Assembly: GCF_001421515.1 (NCBI RefSeq)
Contig: NZ_LMKM01000033.1
Span: forward strand, 159,719 to 223,718
DNA: 64,000 nt
Reading direction: 5' to 3'
Source: Pedobacter sp. Leaf216
GTDB lineage: Bacteria; Bacteroidota; Bacteroidia; Sphingobacteriales; Sphingobacteriaceae
Made by a program: the position numbers and the translations under genes. Each line of letters starts with the position of its first letter. Position 1 is the first letter of the stretch. Under the pieces are notes generated by a model. The model ran no database searches, was not told where the DNA came from, and saw nothing but the letters and a program-made list of their open reading frames with translations. Below are positions 35,319 to 43,739 of the stretch, piece by piece.

Positions 35319-36173
35319 ATGCGTGTTAAAAGTCAAGCCTTTTACTATACCTGTGCTGTGATTTTGCTTTGCGGAATCTTATCGTGTAGCAAACGCATCA
35401 ATACTTTCGGCAAAACCAAAATCGATAACAATACCGATTCGCTTTACATTAAACAGAGAATAGTAAAAATTAAAGATTTAAATACAGATGTGTTTACGAA
35501 AGGGGAATTTAAAGGCATTGGTGATACGCCTATCGTATACCGCTTATTAAAACCGAAAAGTACATCAAAAAAACTCCCAATGGTAATTGTATTTCATGGA
35601 TCAAATGCGGTCGGAAACGATAATACAAGTCAGTTGGGTATTTTGGCAAAACTGTTTGCAGCTGAGGAAATACAGACGAAATATCCTGCTTTCATTTTAG
35701 CACCACAATTCCCTTTACGCTCGTCTAATTATGTTCTAGACAGTAGCAGAAATGTATTGACTTCGATACCGCAACCGTGTTTAACAACTGCTTTGCAACT
35801 GATCGATAGCTTAAAAAACACTTTAAATATTGATGAGAAAAGGATTTACCTCATCGGTTTTTCTATGGGTGCTTCTTCGGTGATTAATGCTTTAGCGTTA
35901 AAACCAGAGGTATTTGCCGCAGGGATCAGTATTTCGGGCATACCTCAATTTAATAAGGTGAAAGAATTAACAAATATGCCAATCTGGTTAATCCATGGGA
36001 ATAAAGACACCGAAAACCCTTTTGATAGTGATGAGCAATTTTTTAAAGAATTAAGCCCTTACAACAAAATCAGGTTCTGGGAATTCGATAATCTGGCCCA
36101 CAACGATATTTTTGCTCCTGCAATATTAACTGATGCACTGCCCAAGTGGCTTTTTAAAAACAAACATAAATAG
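35319..36173 (+). CDS. Alpha/beta hydrolase (esterase/phospholipase-like) lipoprotein
   Basis: A 284 aa protein with a lipoprotein signal (GILSCS, about residue 23) and an alpha/beta-hydrolase fold. The oxyanion region is MVIVFHGSNAVGND, the nucleophile elbow is GFSMGAS (near residue 178), the acid is probably Asp in HGNKDTENPFDSD, and the histidine is in DNLAHNDIF. Architecture fits the secreted Bacteroidota group annotated as phospholipase/carboxylesterase or dienelactone hydrolase-like. It lies 34 bases after the DUF4293 pair and may share their transcript. Substrate unknown. Confidence 0.87.
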   Translation: MRVKSQAFYYTCAVILLCGILSCSKRINTFGKTKIDNNTDSLYIKQRIVKIKDLNTDVFTKGEFKGIGDTPIVYRLLKPKSTSKKLPMVIVFHGSNAVGNDNTSQLGILAKLFAAEEIQTKYPAFILAPQFPLRSSNYVLDSSRNVLTSIPQPCLTTALQLIDSLKNTLNIDEKRIYLIGFSMGASSVINALALKPEVFAAGISISGIPQFNKVKELTNMPIWLIHGNKDTENPFDSDEQFFKELSPYNKIRFWEFDNLAHNDIFAPAILTDALPKWLFKNKHK

Positions 36174-36189
36174 CTGCTTTGCCCTAGCC

Positions 36190-36310
36190 ACCTAAACCCG
36201 GTTGCAGTGAAATACTTTGATAACCTTTAAGGTTTGAAAAAGATTGAAACGGAAAACGGGACTGCTGGAACCGAAACCCTACTACAGCTGCTTTCCAAAA
36301 CAAAAAGCAA
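36190..36310. repeat. Dispersed AACCCGGT...AACGGGACT element
   Basis: CCTAAACCCGGTTGCAGTG, an internal AACCTTTAAGGTTTGAAAAAG hairpin, AAAACGGGACTGCTGG and a closing CAGCTGCTTTCCAAAA. Same layout as the elements near 6995 and 61450. Fills the gap before the deaD promoter. Confidence 0.65.
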
Positions 36311-36461
36311 CTGTTTCTATCGCAATTACGGCCTAGTTTAAAGCTCCACCATCCCGCCTTTTCAAACATCCATTGTCGATTCCCTGTTACATCCTTATTT
36401 TCAAATATTTAGCTTAAAAAACTATTTACTTGATTATCTGTAAAATACGAAAAATTAACCT

Positions 36462-36469
36462 TACCTTTG
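36462..36469 (+). promoter_or_regulatory. deaD promoter -7 box
   Basis: TACCTTTG matches TAnnTTTG exactly, 26 bases before the ATG at 36496. It also shows that the alternative TTG start at 36430 lies upstream of the promoter and is not used. Confidence 0.65.
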
Positions 36470-36495
36470 CGGCTCAATTAAAAATAAAAAGACGA

Positions 36496-38415
36496 ATGAC
36501 AAACCCATTTCAATTATTGGGGATAAGTGATGACGTCGTTAATGCCGTAAAGGATCTTGGATTTGAAACTCCAACACCTATTCAGGAGCAAAGTATTCCT
36601 GTACTGTTAGAAGGCACTAATGATTTTGTTGGTTTGGCCCAAACAGGAACAGGAAAAACAGCCGCATTTGGTTTGCCGCTGTTAGAACTAATCGATTTTA
36701 AAGTTAATAAACCACAGGCATTGATTTTATGCCCTACCCGTGAGTTATGCTTGCAAATCGCTAACGACCTTAAAAACTTTTCTAAAAACGTTGCTAATGC
36801 CCACGTTGTTGCCGTTTACGGTGGCGCGAACATTATGCAACAACTACGCGAAATACGCCAAGGCGTACAAATTGTAGTGGCCACGCCCGGCCGTATGTTG
36901 GATATCATTGGCCGTAAAGCCATTGATTTCACTAACGTTAAATATGTTGTGCTTGATGAAGCTGACGAGATGTTGAACATGGGTTTCCAGGACGATATCA
37001 ACGACATTTTATCAACTACTCCTGATGACAAAAAAACCTGGTTATTCTCGGCTACAATGCCAGCAGAAGTTCGCCGTATAGCTAAAAACTATATGGATAA
37101 CCCTGTAGAATTAACCATGGGCACAAAAAATACGGGTAACGTAAACATCGAACACGAATACTACATTGTTCGTGCACGTGATAAATACGCTGCCTTAAAA
37201 CGTATTGTAGATTTTAACCCTGAAATTTTTGCCGTAGTATTTTGTAAAACCAAATTGGATACACAAGATGTTGCCGAGCATTTAATTAAAGATGGTTACA
37301 ATGCTGATGCTTTACACGGCGATTTATCGCAGCAACAACGTGATAAAGTAATGCAACGTTTCCGTGAGCGTAACATGCAGTTGTTAATTGCTACTGATGT
37401 TGCTGCACGTGGTATCGATGTAAACAACGTAACTCACGTAATCAATTATTCATTACCTGATGAAATTGAAAGTTATACCCACCGTTCTGGCCGTACTGGC
37501 CGTGCTGGTAAAACCGGTATCTCTATCTGTATCATTAACTCTAAAGAATTAGGTAAAATCCGCCAGTTGGAGCGCATTATTGGTAAACAATTTACCAAAG
37601 CTGAGCTTCCTACAGGATTTGACGTTTGCGAAAAACAATTGTTCTCTTTGGTACATAAAGTACACAATGTAGAAGTAAATAACGAACAGATTGATCAGTA
37701 CATTCCACGTATTATGGATGAATTTGCTGACTTATCTAAAGAAGATGTGATTAAACGTTTTGCTTCGTTAGAATTTAACCGTTTCTTGGATTATTATTCT
37801 AAAGCACCTGATTTAAATGCAGCAGTTGGCGAAGACCGCGGTGCAGACAGGGGCGAAAGAGGTGCCGGACGTGGACGTGGTAGCGAAGGTTACACGCGTT
37901 TGTTCATCAACTTGGGTTCTGTAGATGAGTTTACCCGTGGCGATATGTTATCATTTATCTGTAACAACGGTAAAATTGGTGGCAAAAGCGTTGGTAAAAT
38001 CGATTTAAAAGGTGTTTTCTCTTTCTTTGAAGTGGAAGACGATGTAGCTGACAAAGTTTTTGAAGGCTTTAAATCTGTTGAGTTTAACGGTCGTCAGGTA
38101 CGTATCGAGAAAAGCGGAGACGGTGGTCGTGGTGAAGGTGCTGGAGAAAGACGCGGTGGCGGCGAAAGACGTAGCGGTGGCGGTGGTTTCGGCGGTGAAC
38201 GCAGAAGCGGCGGTGGCGGCGGCGGTTATCGTGGCGGCGGCGACAGAAGAAGTTCTGGCGGTGGTAGCGGTAGACGTGAAGGCGGAAGCGGCGGTGGTGG
38301 TTTCAGAGATTTCTCTGGACGCAGTCGTGACGACAAAGGTGGTAACACCGGAGGCCCTCGCAGAGAAGGTGGAAGCCGTGAAGGTGGAAGCGGCGAACGC
38401 AGAAAAAAATGGTAA
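36496..38415 (+). CDS. deaD: DEAD-box RNA helicase with RNA-binding and Gly/Arg-rich tail
   Basis: A 639 aa DEAD-box helicase that remodels RNA duplexes, typical of ribosome assembly and cold adaptation. Motifs in order: Q motif (GFETPTPIQEQSIP), AQTGTGKT, PTRELCLQ, TPGRMLD, VLDEADEM, SAT, RGIDVNNVTHVINYSLP and HRSGRTGRAG. Then comes a DbpA/CsdA-type RNA-binding domain (LFINLGSVDEFTRGD) and a tail of about 100 residues dominated by Gly, Arg, Ser and Glu with RRSGGGG-like repeats. The tail is codon-biased toward ggt/ggc and likely disordered and RNA-binding. Symbol by analogy. Confidence 0.92.
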   Translation: MTNPFQLLGISDDVVNAVKDLGFETPTPIQEQSIPVLLEGTNDFVGLAQTGTGKTAAFGLPLLELIDFKVNKPQALILCPTRELCLQIANDLKNFSKNVANAHVVAVYGGANIMQQLREIRQGVQIVVATPGRMLDIIGRKAIDFTNVKYVVLDEADEMLNMGFQDDINDILSTTPDDKKTWLFSATMPAEVRRIAKNYMDNPVELTMGTKNTGNVNIEHEYYIVRARDKYAALKRIVDFNPEIFAVVFCKTKLDTQDVAEHLIKDGYNADALHGDLSQQQRDKVMQRFRERNMQLLIATDVAARGIDVNNVTHVINYSLPDEIESYTHRSGRTGRAGKTGISICIINSKELGKIRQLERIIGKQFTKAELPTGFDVCEKQLFSLVHKVHNVEVNNEQIDQYIPRIMDEFADLSKEDVIKRFASLEFNRFLDYYSKAPDLNAAVGEDRGADRGERGAGRGRGSEGYTRLFINLGSVDEFTRGDMLSFICNNGKIGGKSVGKIDLKGVFSFFEVEDDVADKVFEGFKSVEFNGRQVRIEKSGDGGRGEGAGERRGGGERRSGGGGFGGERRSGGGGGGYRGGGDRRSSGGGSGRREGGSGGGGFRDFSGRSRDDKGGNTGGPRREGGSREGGSGERRKKW

Positions 38416-38437
38416 ATCACTAAACCAAATATATTAC

Positions 38438-38471
38438 AGCCGTTCTGATTATTCAGAACGGCTTTTTTTTT
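38438..38471 (+). terminator. Intrinsic terminator after deaD
   Basis: AGCCGTTCTGA and TCAGAACGGCT form a perfect 11 bp stem with loop TTAT and nine T following. Confidence 0.92.
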
Positions 38472-38558
38472 GTTAGCATGCTTAAGGATAGAATTGTTAG
38501 TTTTAAACCAGACCCAAAATAATTTTACTTAAAAAATTTTAACTTTTATTTTTTATAA

Positions 38559-38670
38559 AGGTTAAAGAATTTTATTTCCGACTACAGCCAAGCGACAACC
38601 ATTGGCAGTCATGTATCGGATACACCCAACAAAGCGTATATGCTTTTAGCAAAGACATTAGCATTTGATT
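38559..38670 (+). pseudogene. Coding-like fragment, possible gene remnant
   Basis: An open stretch of 37 codons without start reads RLKNFISDYSQATT, then IGSHVSDTPNKAYMLLAKTL and a stop at 38668. Its composition is protein-like rather than intergenic, and it directly precedes the GNAT-like gene. It may be the tail of a truncated gene. I do not recognise the family. Confidence 0.3.
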
Positions 38671-38699
38671 AGAACCTTAATTTTTCGTAAATTAGTGTA

Positions 38700-39233
38700 T
38701 TGAAACAGCAGCAGACTAACGAATTTGATTTTGTAATTGACAAGCTTACAAATTCTATTGAAAACGCAATTTCAGGCGAAGTGTTTGACACATCAATTAT
38801 AAAATTGACGGCATCCGATACCAAGATTCTTAAGAAGAGCGAGTGGGTATTTGACTGGCAGAATGAGTTAAAGGATGATACTAAGCAAGTTTTTAAATTG
38901 ACAACGGTTAACAATTTAGCTATAACCCAGGGATTCATAAGCTTTACCGACAAAGGCGACCACATTTTTATGAACATAATTGAGAGTGCAAAGTTCAACA
39001 AAGGAAAGAACAAACTTTATAAAGGGGTTGCTGGAAATCTAATTGCCTTTTGCTGTAAAACTGCATTCGAACTAAATTATGACGGAGTTGTTTCTTTTGT
39101 GGCCAAAACCCAACTTGTTTCCCATTACCAAGAGACGTTGGGTGCCAAGATTTATGGTGGGAACAGAATGTTTATTGATACTAAAGAAGCATTTATTTTG
39201 GCTACTAGATATTTTAAAGATTTTAAGTTATGA
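38700..39233 (+). CDS. GNAT-like protein of unknown function
   Basis: A 177 aa protein opening with TTG. The C-terminal half looks like a GNAT acetyltransferase core: IESAKFNKGKNKLYKGVAGN (a Gly-rich acetyl-CoA-type turn), LIAFCCKTAFELNYDGVVSF and a final FVAKTQLVSHYQETLGAK, GNRMFID. The usual R/Q-x-x-G-x-G/A is replaced by NKLYKGVAG, so acyl-CoA binding needs testing. Its TGA stop overlaps the ATG of a 57-codon basic ORF (ATGA), so the two are probably translationally coupled. It lies in an accessory island with decayed DNA on both sides. A toxin-antitoxin role is possible but only inferred. Confidence 0.65.
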   Translation: MKQQQTNEFDFVIDKLTNSIENAISGEVFDTSIIKLTASDTKILKKSEWVFDWQNELKDDTKQVFKLTTVNNLAITQGFISFTDKGDHIFMNIIESAKFNKGKNKLYKGVAGNLIAFCCKTAFELNYDGVVSFVAKTQLVSHYQETLGAKIYGGNRMFIDTKEAFILATRYFKDFKL

Positions 39234-39403
39234 TAAATTTCAAAAAAATGGACAACAAAGACTTTGTGTTCGTAAACAAAACTTTGACAGAAAAAGAAGA
39301 AAAAGAATTTAGCGATTTTCTAAAAGCACGTAAAAAAAAATCTGTAACAACTAATCTAAGGAAAAGTTCTAAGCCTTATATGGGTAACAGCACGAACCGC
39401 TAA
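39230..39403 (+). CDS. Small charged protein overlapping the GNAT-like gene
   Basis: A 57 aa ORF whose ATG (39230) overlaps the upstream stop as ATGA. A second in-frame ATG at 39248 would give 51 aa. The sequence has a middle segment TLTEKEEKEFSDFLKARKKK that should be an acidic-to-basic amphipathic helix, then a basic, flexible tail KSVTTNLRKSSKPYMG. It has no recognisable domain. Size, charge, overlap and position resemble the small partner in two-gene modules such as toxin-antitoxin pairs. It was found by reading the overlap, and I am confident it is translated but not of its job. Confidence 0.55.
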   Translation: MINFKKMDNKDFVFVNKTLTEKEEKEFSDFLKARKKKSVTTNLRKSSKPYMGNSTNR

Positions 39404-39885
39404 TATGAGGGAGGGCTGGCAAAAAATCTTTTATGACTTGCCTAAATGCATAAAGATTTATTTCAGGGTGCCACAATACAATTAACGCGACAGACTTTTT
39501 TGCCTTTGAAATTTCAAATGATGAACTTCAGAACAATATTACTATGGAAAGCAAATAGACTTTTCTCTTTAATTTCACCAAAAGAAAAGCGAAAATCCAA
39601 TATCTGTTTTGTGCAAATTGCCGATACCTTAAAGAAATAAATTGAGGATATATAAGCTATTCTGCTTTTTGTACGAAATTTCAACTGATGCGATTCTAAT
39701 CCCAGCAAGCACAAAGCCGTTCTTCATTACCTGTAATTTTCACAGATACTTTACTAAGTCAGTTACATTTTTTTGGACAATATTTAATTCCCAATTGGGA
39801 ACCTATACCTTTAACAATATTAATACTAAAGCCAAACTTCGACATCCAATTTTGTCCTAAAATTAAAACCAGAGAAAGTGACTAT
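39404..39885. other. Gene-free, probably decayed stretch
   Basis: 482 bp with no intact gene. Short open pieces in several frames on both strands, broken by stops, suggest decayed coding DNA. The minus strand opens with ILGQNWMSKFGFSINIVKG next to the repeat at 39886, which faintly recalls the end of retropepsin-like proteins, but this is not strong enough to call. Confidence 0.45.
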
Positions 39886-39972
39886 TAATTATTTAACAAT
39901 TGTAAAATAGTAGCGCAACTTTACGATTATCCTTAAATTGCATTACTTTCGCACATCATGCAGGCAAAATAT
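39886..39972. repeat. Left copy of an 87 bp direct repeat (bshC promoter and start)
   Basis: 86 of 87 bases identical to 42068-42154. It contains the promoter-like TACTTTCG, the ATG and the first four codons of bshC, after which the sequence diverges and the frame is lost. It is therefore a truncated bshC 5' end 2,182 bp upstream of the real one. Confidence 0.93.
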
Positions 39973-40100
39973 TTCGAGCGAAGTGCCACGCAGTCGAGAA
40001 CCACGTAAGTGCTCAGCGAAGCTAAATCTATAACAGATCTCTCTTCTGAAAGTTCGGGACTACGCCGCTGCAGTCGAGATGACGATCGTTCTATGGAAAT
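39973..40100. repeat. GCAGTCGAGA-type intergenic repeat fragment
   Basis: Contains AGTGCCACGCAGTCGAGAACC and GGGACTACGCCGCTGCAGTCGAGATGACG, resembling the widespread Bacteroidota intergenic repeats that read CTCGACTGC...GAGATGACG. It lies right after the left 87 bp copy. Confidence 0.5.
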
Positions 40101-40119
40101 CAGACGCTATTCCCGTTCT

Positions 40120-40139
40120 GTCAGATATTACCATCTGAC
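40120..40139. repeat. Solo REP palindrome
   Basis: GTCAGATATTACCATCTGAC, a close variant of the REPs around the transposase at 10 kb with one stem mismatch. It lies between the left 87 bp copy and the fucosidase gene, about 30 kb from the RAYT. Confidence 0.85.
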
Positions 40140-40206
40140 ACAGAGACCAACTAATATAAAAACGCATCTTTTGCTAACTAAATCTTCCTAAAACATTATA
40201 TTTAAC

Positions 40207-40223
40207 GTTTAGCTACACTAAAC
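40207..40223. promoter_or_regulatory. Inverted repeat before the fucosidase gene
   Basis: GTTTAG-CTACA-CTAAAC six bases before the ATG at 40229. It could be an operator or a leader hairpin. No matching site was seen before susC. Confidence 0.35.
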
Positions 40224-40228
40224 AAAAT

Positions 40229-42070
40229 ATGCGTTATTTAAAGTTTTTCATCATTTCATTTTCATTATTCATAACGAGCAGTCTTTCTGCCCAACGAAAG
40301 GTTTCTGATCAAAAAATGCAGTGGTTTGCTGACGCAAAATTGGGTATTTTTATCCATTGGGGCATTTATTCAGTGAATGGAATTTCTGAATCGTGGTCGT
40401 TTTTCAACAACTATATCAACTACAATGCCTATATGAAACAACTTGATGGTTTTACCGCTGCAAAATATAACCCTAATGAATGGGTAAACCTGATTAAAGA
40501 AAGTGGTGCAAAATATGCAGTAATAACCACAAAACACCATGATGGTGTGGCCCTTTGGGATAGTAAAGCTCCTTTAGCCACTACCACATTAAAAAATAGT
40601 GCTGCCAAAAAAGATTTAATCACTCCATTTGTATCTGAACTTAAAAAATCGGGGCTTAAAACGGGATTATATTTCTCATTACCCGATTGGAGCTATCCGG
40701 ATTATGATGGCTTTACCCGCGATAGAAAACGTTACGATTATAAACAAGATCCGACCCGATTTAAAAAATTTCAAAATTATTTTCAGGAGCAGCTTAATGA
40801 ACTTTCTACAAAATACAATCCAGATCTTTTATGGTTTGATGGCGATTGGGAGCATAGTGGAGATGAGTGGCAGGCCAAAAATATATTAGAAAATTTACGT
40901 AAGGCAAATAAGGATATTATTGTTAACTCGCGCCTTAACGGACATGGTGATTACGATACGCCTGAGCAAGGCGTGCCTGTAGTGAAACCAAATTCATCAG
41001 AGTGGGAACTCTGTTATACTATGAACGATTCATGGGGCTATCAACCATACGACGATCATTATAAATCATCAAATATGATTATCCGTACACTGGTTGATTG
41101 TATTGGAATGGGCGGTAATTTATTGCTTGATATTGGGCCAAAAGCAGATGGAACAATTGCGCCTGAACAGGTTAAGATTTTAAAAGATTTGGGCCGCTGG
41201 ACCAAACAACATGGTGAAGCCATTTACGGAACGCAAACTGGGATCGCTCCAAAACATTTTAATGGCAAAACAGCACTATCAAAAGACAAAAAAACGCTTT
41301 TCCTTTACCTCGACTATAAAACAGATGATGGCATTTTGTTAACCGGTATAAAATCAAAAGTAAAAACTATGCAGTTAGTTGGTGGTGGCCTGCTAAAATT
41401 TGCTAACATTAGCACCTTAGATTATATTTTTAATATTCCCTCAGCTGATTTTGATCAGGATGTAACAGTTGTAAAAGTGAGTTTTGATGAACCTATCAAT
41501 CTTATTGAAAATGAAAGCGAAAGCACTTTGTTTAAAGATTTCTTCACTAAGAACACTAAACTAAATGATGCTTCTTACAAATTGAAAAAATTAGCGACAA
41601 CCTTAAATAAGGGTATCAATATTTTTAACGACTCCAATTTAGCAGCAGATGGGATGAATTTTAATGCAAATATTAAACCTCTTGACGAAACGGTTAACAA
41701 CTGGGTAATTAAAAATGCTGAAGCACTATATAAAACAACCGGAGGAATACCTGCCGGACATTATCAGGGCAACACAGCACTTTCTGCAGATAAGCAAACC
41801 CTTTATTTATTTATAGAAGGCACACCAACCGGGCCAATCGCAATTAAAGGTTTAAAAAACAACATCAGCAGGATCAGAATTGTAGGAGAAGGTACTATGT
41901 TGCCGCACGAAATTTATAATAAACTGTATTGGAGCAAAATACCAGGTATTGTTTACATTCCGGTGCCTAAAGATAAACTAGATCCCGAATTGACCGTAAT
42001 TGCAGTGCTTTTAGATAGCCCGATTGATTTGTACCGTGAAAAAGTTGGCGCGATTGAAAGCAATCTCTAA
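40229..42070 (+). CDS. Alpha-L-fucosidase, GH29, with C-terminal extension
   Basis: A secreted glycoside hydrolase (613 aa, signal peptide about 1-21, LSAQ) that removes alpha-L-fucose from glycans. GH29 motifs: LGIFIHWGIYSVNGISESW near the start, TTKHHDGVALWDS, and the nucleophile Asp in LLWFDGDWEHS. The N-terminal catalytic domain of about 370 residues is followed by two similar beta-type regions (KTALSKDKKTLFLYLDYK and NTALSADKQTLYLFIEG), suggesting an internal duplication. It lies on the opposite strand and 5 kb from the PUL with another GH29, inside a segment bracketed by 87 bp repeats. The gene stop codon is the first codon of the right repeat copy. Confidence 0.93.
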   Translation: MRYLKFFIISFSLFITSSLSAQRKVSDQKMQWFADAKLGIFIHWGIYSVNGISESWSFFNNYINYNAYMKQLDGFTAAKYNPNEWVNLIKESGAKYAVITTKHHDGVALWDSKAPLATTTLKNSAAKKDLITPFVSELKKSGLKTGLYFSLPDWSYPDYDGFTRDRKRYDYKQDPTRFKKFQNYFQEQLNELSTKYNPDLLWFDGDWEHSGDEWQAKNILENLRKANKDIIVNSRLNGHGDYDTPEQGVPVVKPNSSEWELCYTMNDSWGYQPYDDHYKSSNMIIRTLVDCIGMGGNLLLDIGPKADGTIAPEQVKILKDLGRWTKQHGEAIYGTQTGIAPKHFNGKTALSKDKKTLFLYLDYKTDDGILLTGIKSKVKTMQLVGGGLLKFANISTLDYIFNIPSADFDQDVTVVKVSFDEPINLIENESESTLFKDFFTKNTKLNDASYKLKKLATTLNKGINIFNDSNLAADGMNFNANIKPLDETVNNWVIKNAEALYKTTGGIPAGHYQGNTALSADKQTLYLFIEGTPTGPIAIKGLKNNISRIRIVGEGTMLPHEIYNKLYWSKIPGIVYIPVPKDKLDPELTVIAVLLDSPIDLYREKVGAIESNL

Positions 42071-42154
42071 TTATTTAACAATTGTAAAATAGTAGCGCAA
42101 CTTTACGATTATCCTTAAATTGCATTACTTTCGCAAATCATGCAGGCAAAATAT
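42068..42154. repeat. Right copy of the 87 bp direct repeat
   Basis: Runs from the fucosidase stop codon through the bshC promoter and the first five codons of bshC. The difference from the left copy is a single C/A substitution (CGCACATC versus CGCAAATC). Confidence 0.93.
42126..42133 (+). promoter_or_regulatory. bshC promoter-like -7 box
   Basis: TACTTTCG, one base from the TAnnTTTG consensus, 6 bases before the ATG at 42140. The same box is in the left 87 bp copy (39944-39951). Confidence 0.5.
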
Positions 42155-43726
42155 ATCTCATATCAGGAAACCGGATCATTTTCAAAACTGGTTTTGGATT
42201 ATATTAATAACGAGGAGCAACTTAAAGCTTTTTACAGTTACCGCCCAGATATGGAGGGTTTGGCAAATGCAATTGAAAACAGAAATTTCTTAGGAAATAG
42301 AGAAACATTAGTCAAAGTTCTTCAAAATCAATATCAACACCTGCAGCCTAATAAATCGGTTACCAAAAACATAGAACTTTTAGGTTTATCCAATACTTTT
42401 ACGGTAACCACCGGCCATCAATTAAATCTTTTTACCGGTCCGCTTTATTTCATTTATAAAATTGTAACCACCATTAACTTAGCCATTGAGTTAAAAATGG
42501 CTCACCCAGACAAGAACTTTGTACCTGTGTATTGGATGGCGACTGAGGATCATGATTTTGATGAAATTAACCACGTAAGCGTGGATGAAAAAAACATCAG
42601 CTGGATACAAACCACCAATGGCGCAACCGGAAGGCTGAGCACCAAAACTGTAGCCGCAGCAGTAACAGCCTATAAAGGATACCTGGGAATTTCTAAAAAC
42701 GGAAAACGAATTGCCAAATTGGTAGAACAGGCCTATCTGCAACACGACAATTTAGCCGATGCCACCCGTTTCTTGGTGAATAATTTATTTGAAAAATATG
42801 GTTTAGTGATTGTAAATGCAGATGACGCACAGTTAAAAAAGCAATTTGCTAACATCATTACGGAAGATATTATTCAGCATAATAGTGCAAAAAATATTGA
42901 AAACAGCTCGAAAAACCTGGAGGATTTAGGTTATAAAACACAGGTAAACGGACGTGACATTAACTTTTTTTACCTGATTGATAATCTTCGGGAACGTATA
43001 ATCTTTGAAAAAGGAAAATATGTTGTAAACCATACTGATATCAGTTTTACTGAAGAAACACTAAAAGCCGAAATCGAATCACATCCCGAACGTTTTAGTC
43101 CGAATGTAGTGATGCGGCCAATGTACCAGGAAGTAATTTTACCAAATATCGCTTATATAGGTGGCGGAGCAGAAGTAGCTTACTGGATGCAGTTAAAGGC
43201 AAATTTTGATTTTTATAAAGTTGATTTTCCGGTTTTATTACTGCGCAATTCTGCTATATTAATCGACAAACGGAGCGCTCAGAACTTATACCATTTAGGT
43301 TTTTCGCTTGAGGACATTTTCTTGCCTGTTGAAGAATTAAAAAACATTTGGGTTAAGCGAAATACCACGGCATTATTAAGTTTGGCTGATGAAACGAGAG
43401 CAATCAACAGCATTTTCGATCAAATTAAGCTTAATGCTTATAAAATAGATAAAACGCTTTCTGTTTCTACCGATACAGCTAAGCAAAGAACAAATCATTT
43501 ACTGGCCAACCTGGAAAAGAAACTTTTCCGTGCTGAAAAACGAAAACACGAAACTGCATTATTGCAGATTGAACATGTAAAGAAGAGACTTTTTCCAAAC
43601 GGAACGCTCCAGGAAAGAATTTTGAATATTGCACCGATGTATGTGAATTATGGAGAAGATTTCCTTTCATCCTGCATAGAAAATTTTGAACCGCTTGGCG
43701 GCGATTTTACTGTTTTATTGCCATAA
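42140..43726 (+). CDS. bshC: Bacillithiol biosynthesis cysteine-adding enzyme
   Basis: The last step of bacillithiol synthesis: it adds cysteine to glucosaminyl-malate. The 528 aa protein has the BshC pattern: VTTGHQLNLFTGPLYFIYKI, WMATEDHDFDEIN, RPMYQEVILPNIAYIGGGAE, and a coiled-coil region near residue 440-480 (NLEKKLFRAEKRKHETALLQ). It ends GGDFTVLLP. Bacillithiol is the main low-molecular-weight thiol of many Bacillota and Bacteroidota. bshA and bshB are not in this window. The promoter and start are duplicated upstream of the fucosidase gene. Confidence 0.94.
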   Translation: MQAKYISYQETGSFSKLVLDYINNEEQLKAFYSYRPDMEGLANAIENRNFLGNRETLVKVLQNQYQHLQPNKSVTKNIELLGLSNTFTVTTGHQLNLFTGPLYFIYKIVTTINLAIELKMAHPDKNFVPVYWMATEDHDFDEINHVSVDEKNISWIQTTNGATGRLSTKTVAAAVTAYKGYLGISKNGKRIAKLVEQAYLQHDNLADATRFLVNNLFEKYGLVIVNADDAQLKKQFANIITEDIIQHNSAKNIENSSKNLEDLGYKTQVNGRDINFFYLIDNLRERIIFEKGKYVVNHTDISFTEETLKAEIESHPERFSPNVVMRPMYQEVILPNIAYIGGGAEVAYWMQLKANFDFYKVDFPVLLLRNSAILIDKRSAQNLYHLGFSLEDIFLPVEELKNIWVKRNTTALLSLADETRAINSIFDQIKLNAYKIDKTLSVSTDTAKQRTNHLLANLEKKLFRAEKRKHETALLQIEHVKKRLFPNGTLQERILNIAPMYVNYGEDFLSSCIENFEPLGGDFTVLLP

Positions 43727-43739
43727 TTTATTTTTAGAT

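Noticed and set aside
38060..38476. 138 aa ORF rich in Val and Ala overlapping the helicase tail
   Set aside because: It is the alternative frame of the GGT/GGC-rich Gly/Arg tail; the helicase frame is real and the other is an artefact of codon bias.
39404..39885. Retropepsin-like pseudogene on the minus strand
   Set aside because: The faint resemblance (LGQNWMSKFG) covers about 20 residues and the frame breaks repeatedly; not enough to claim a family.
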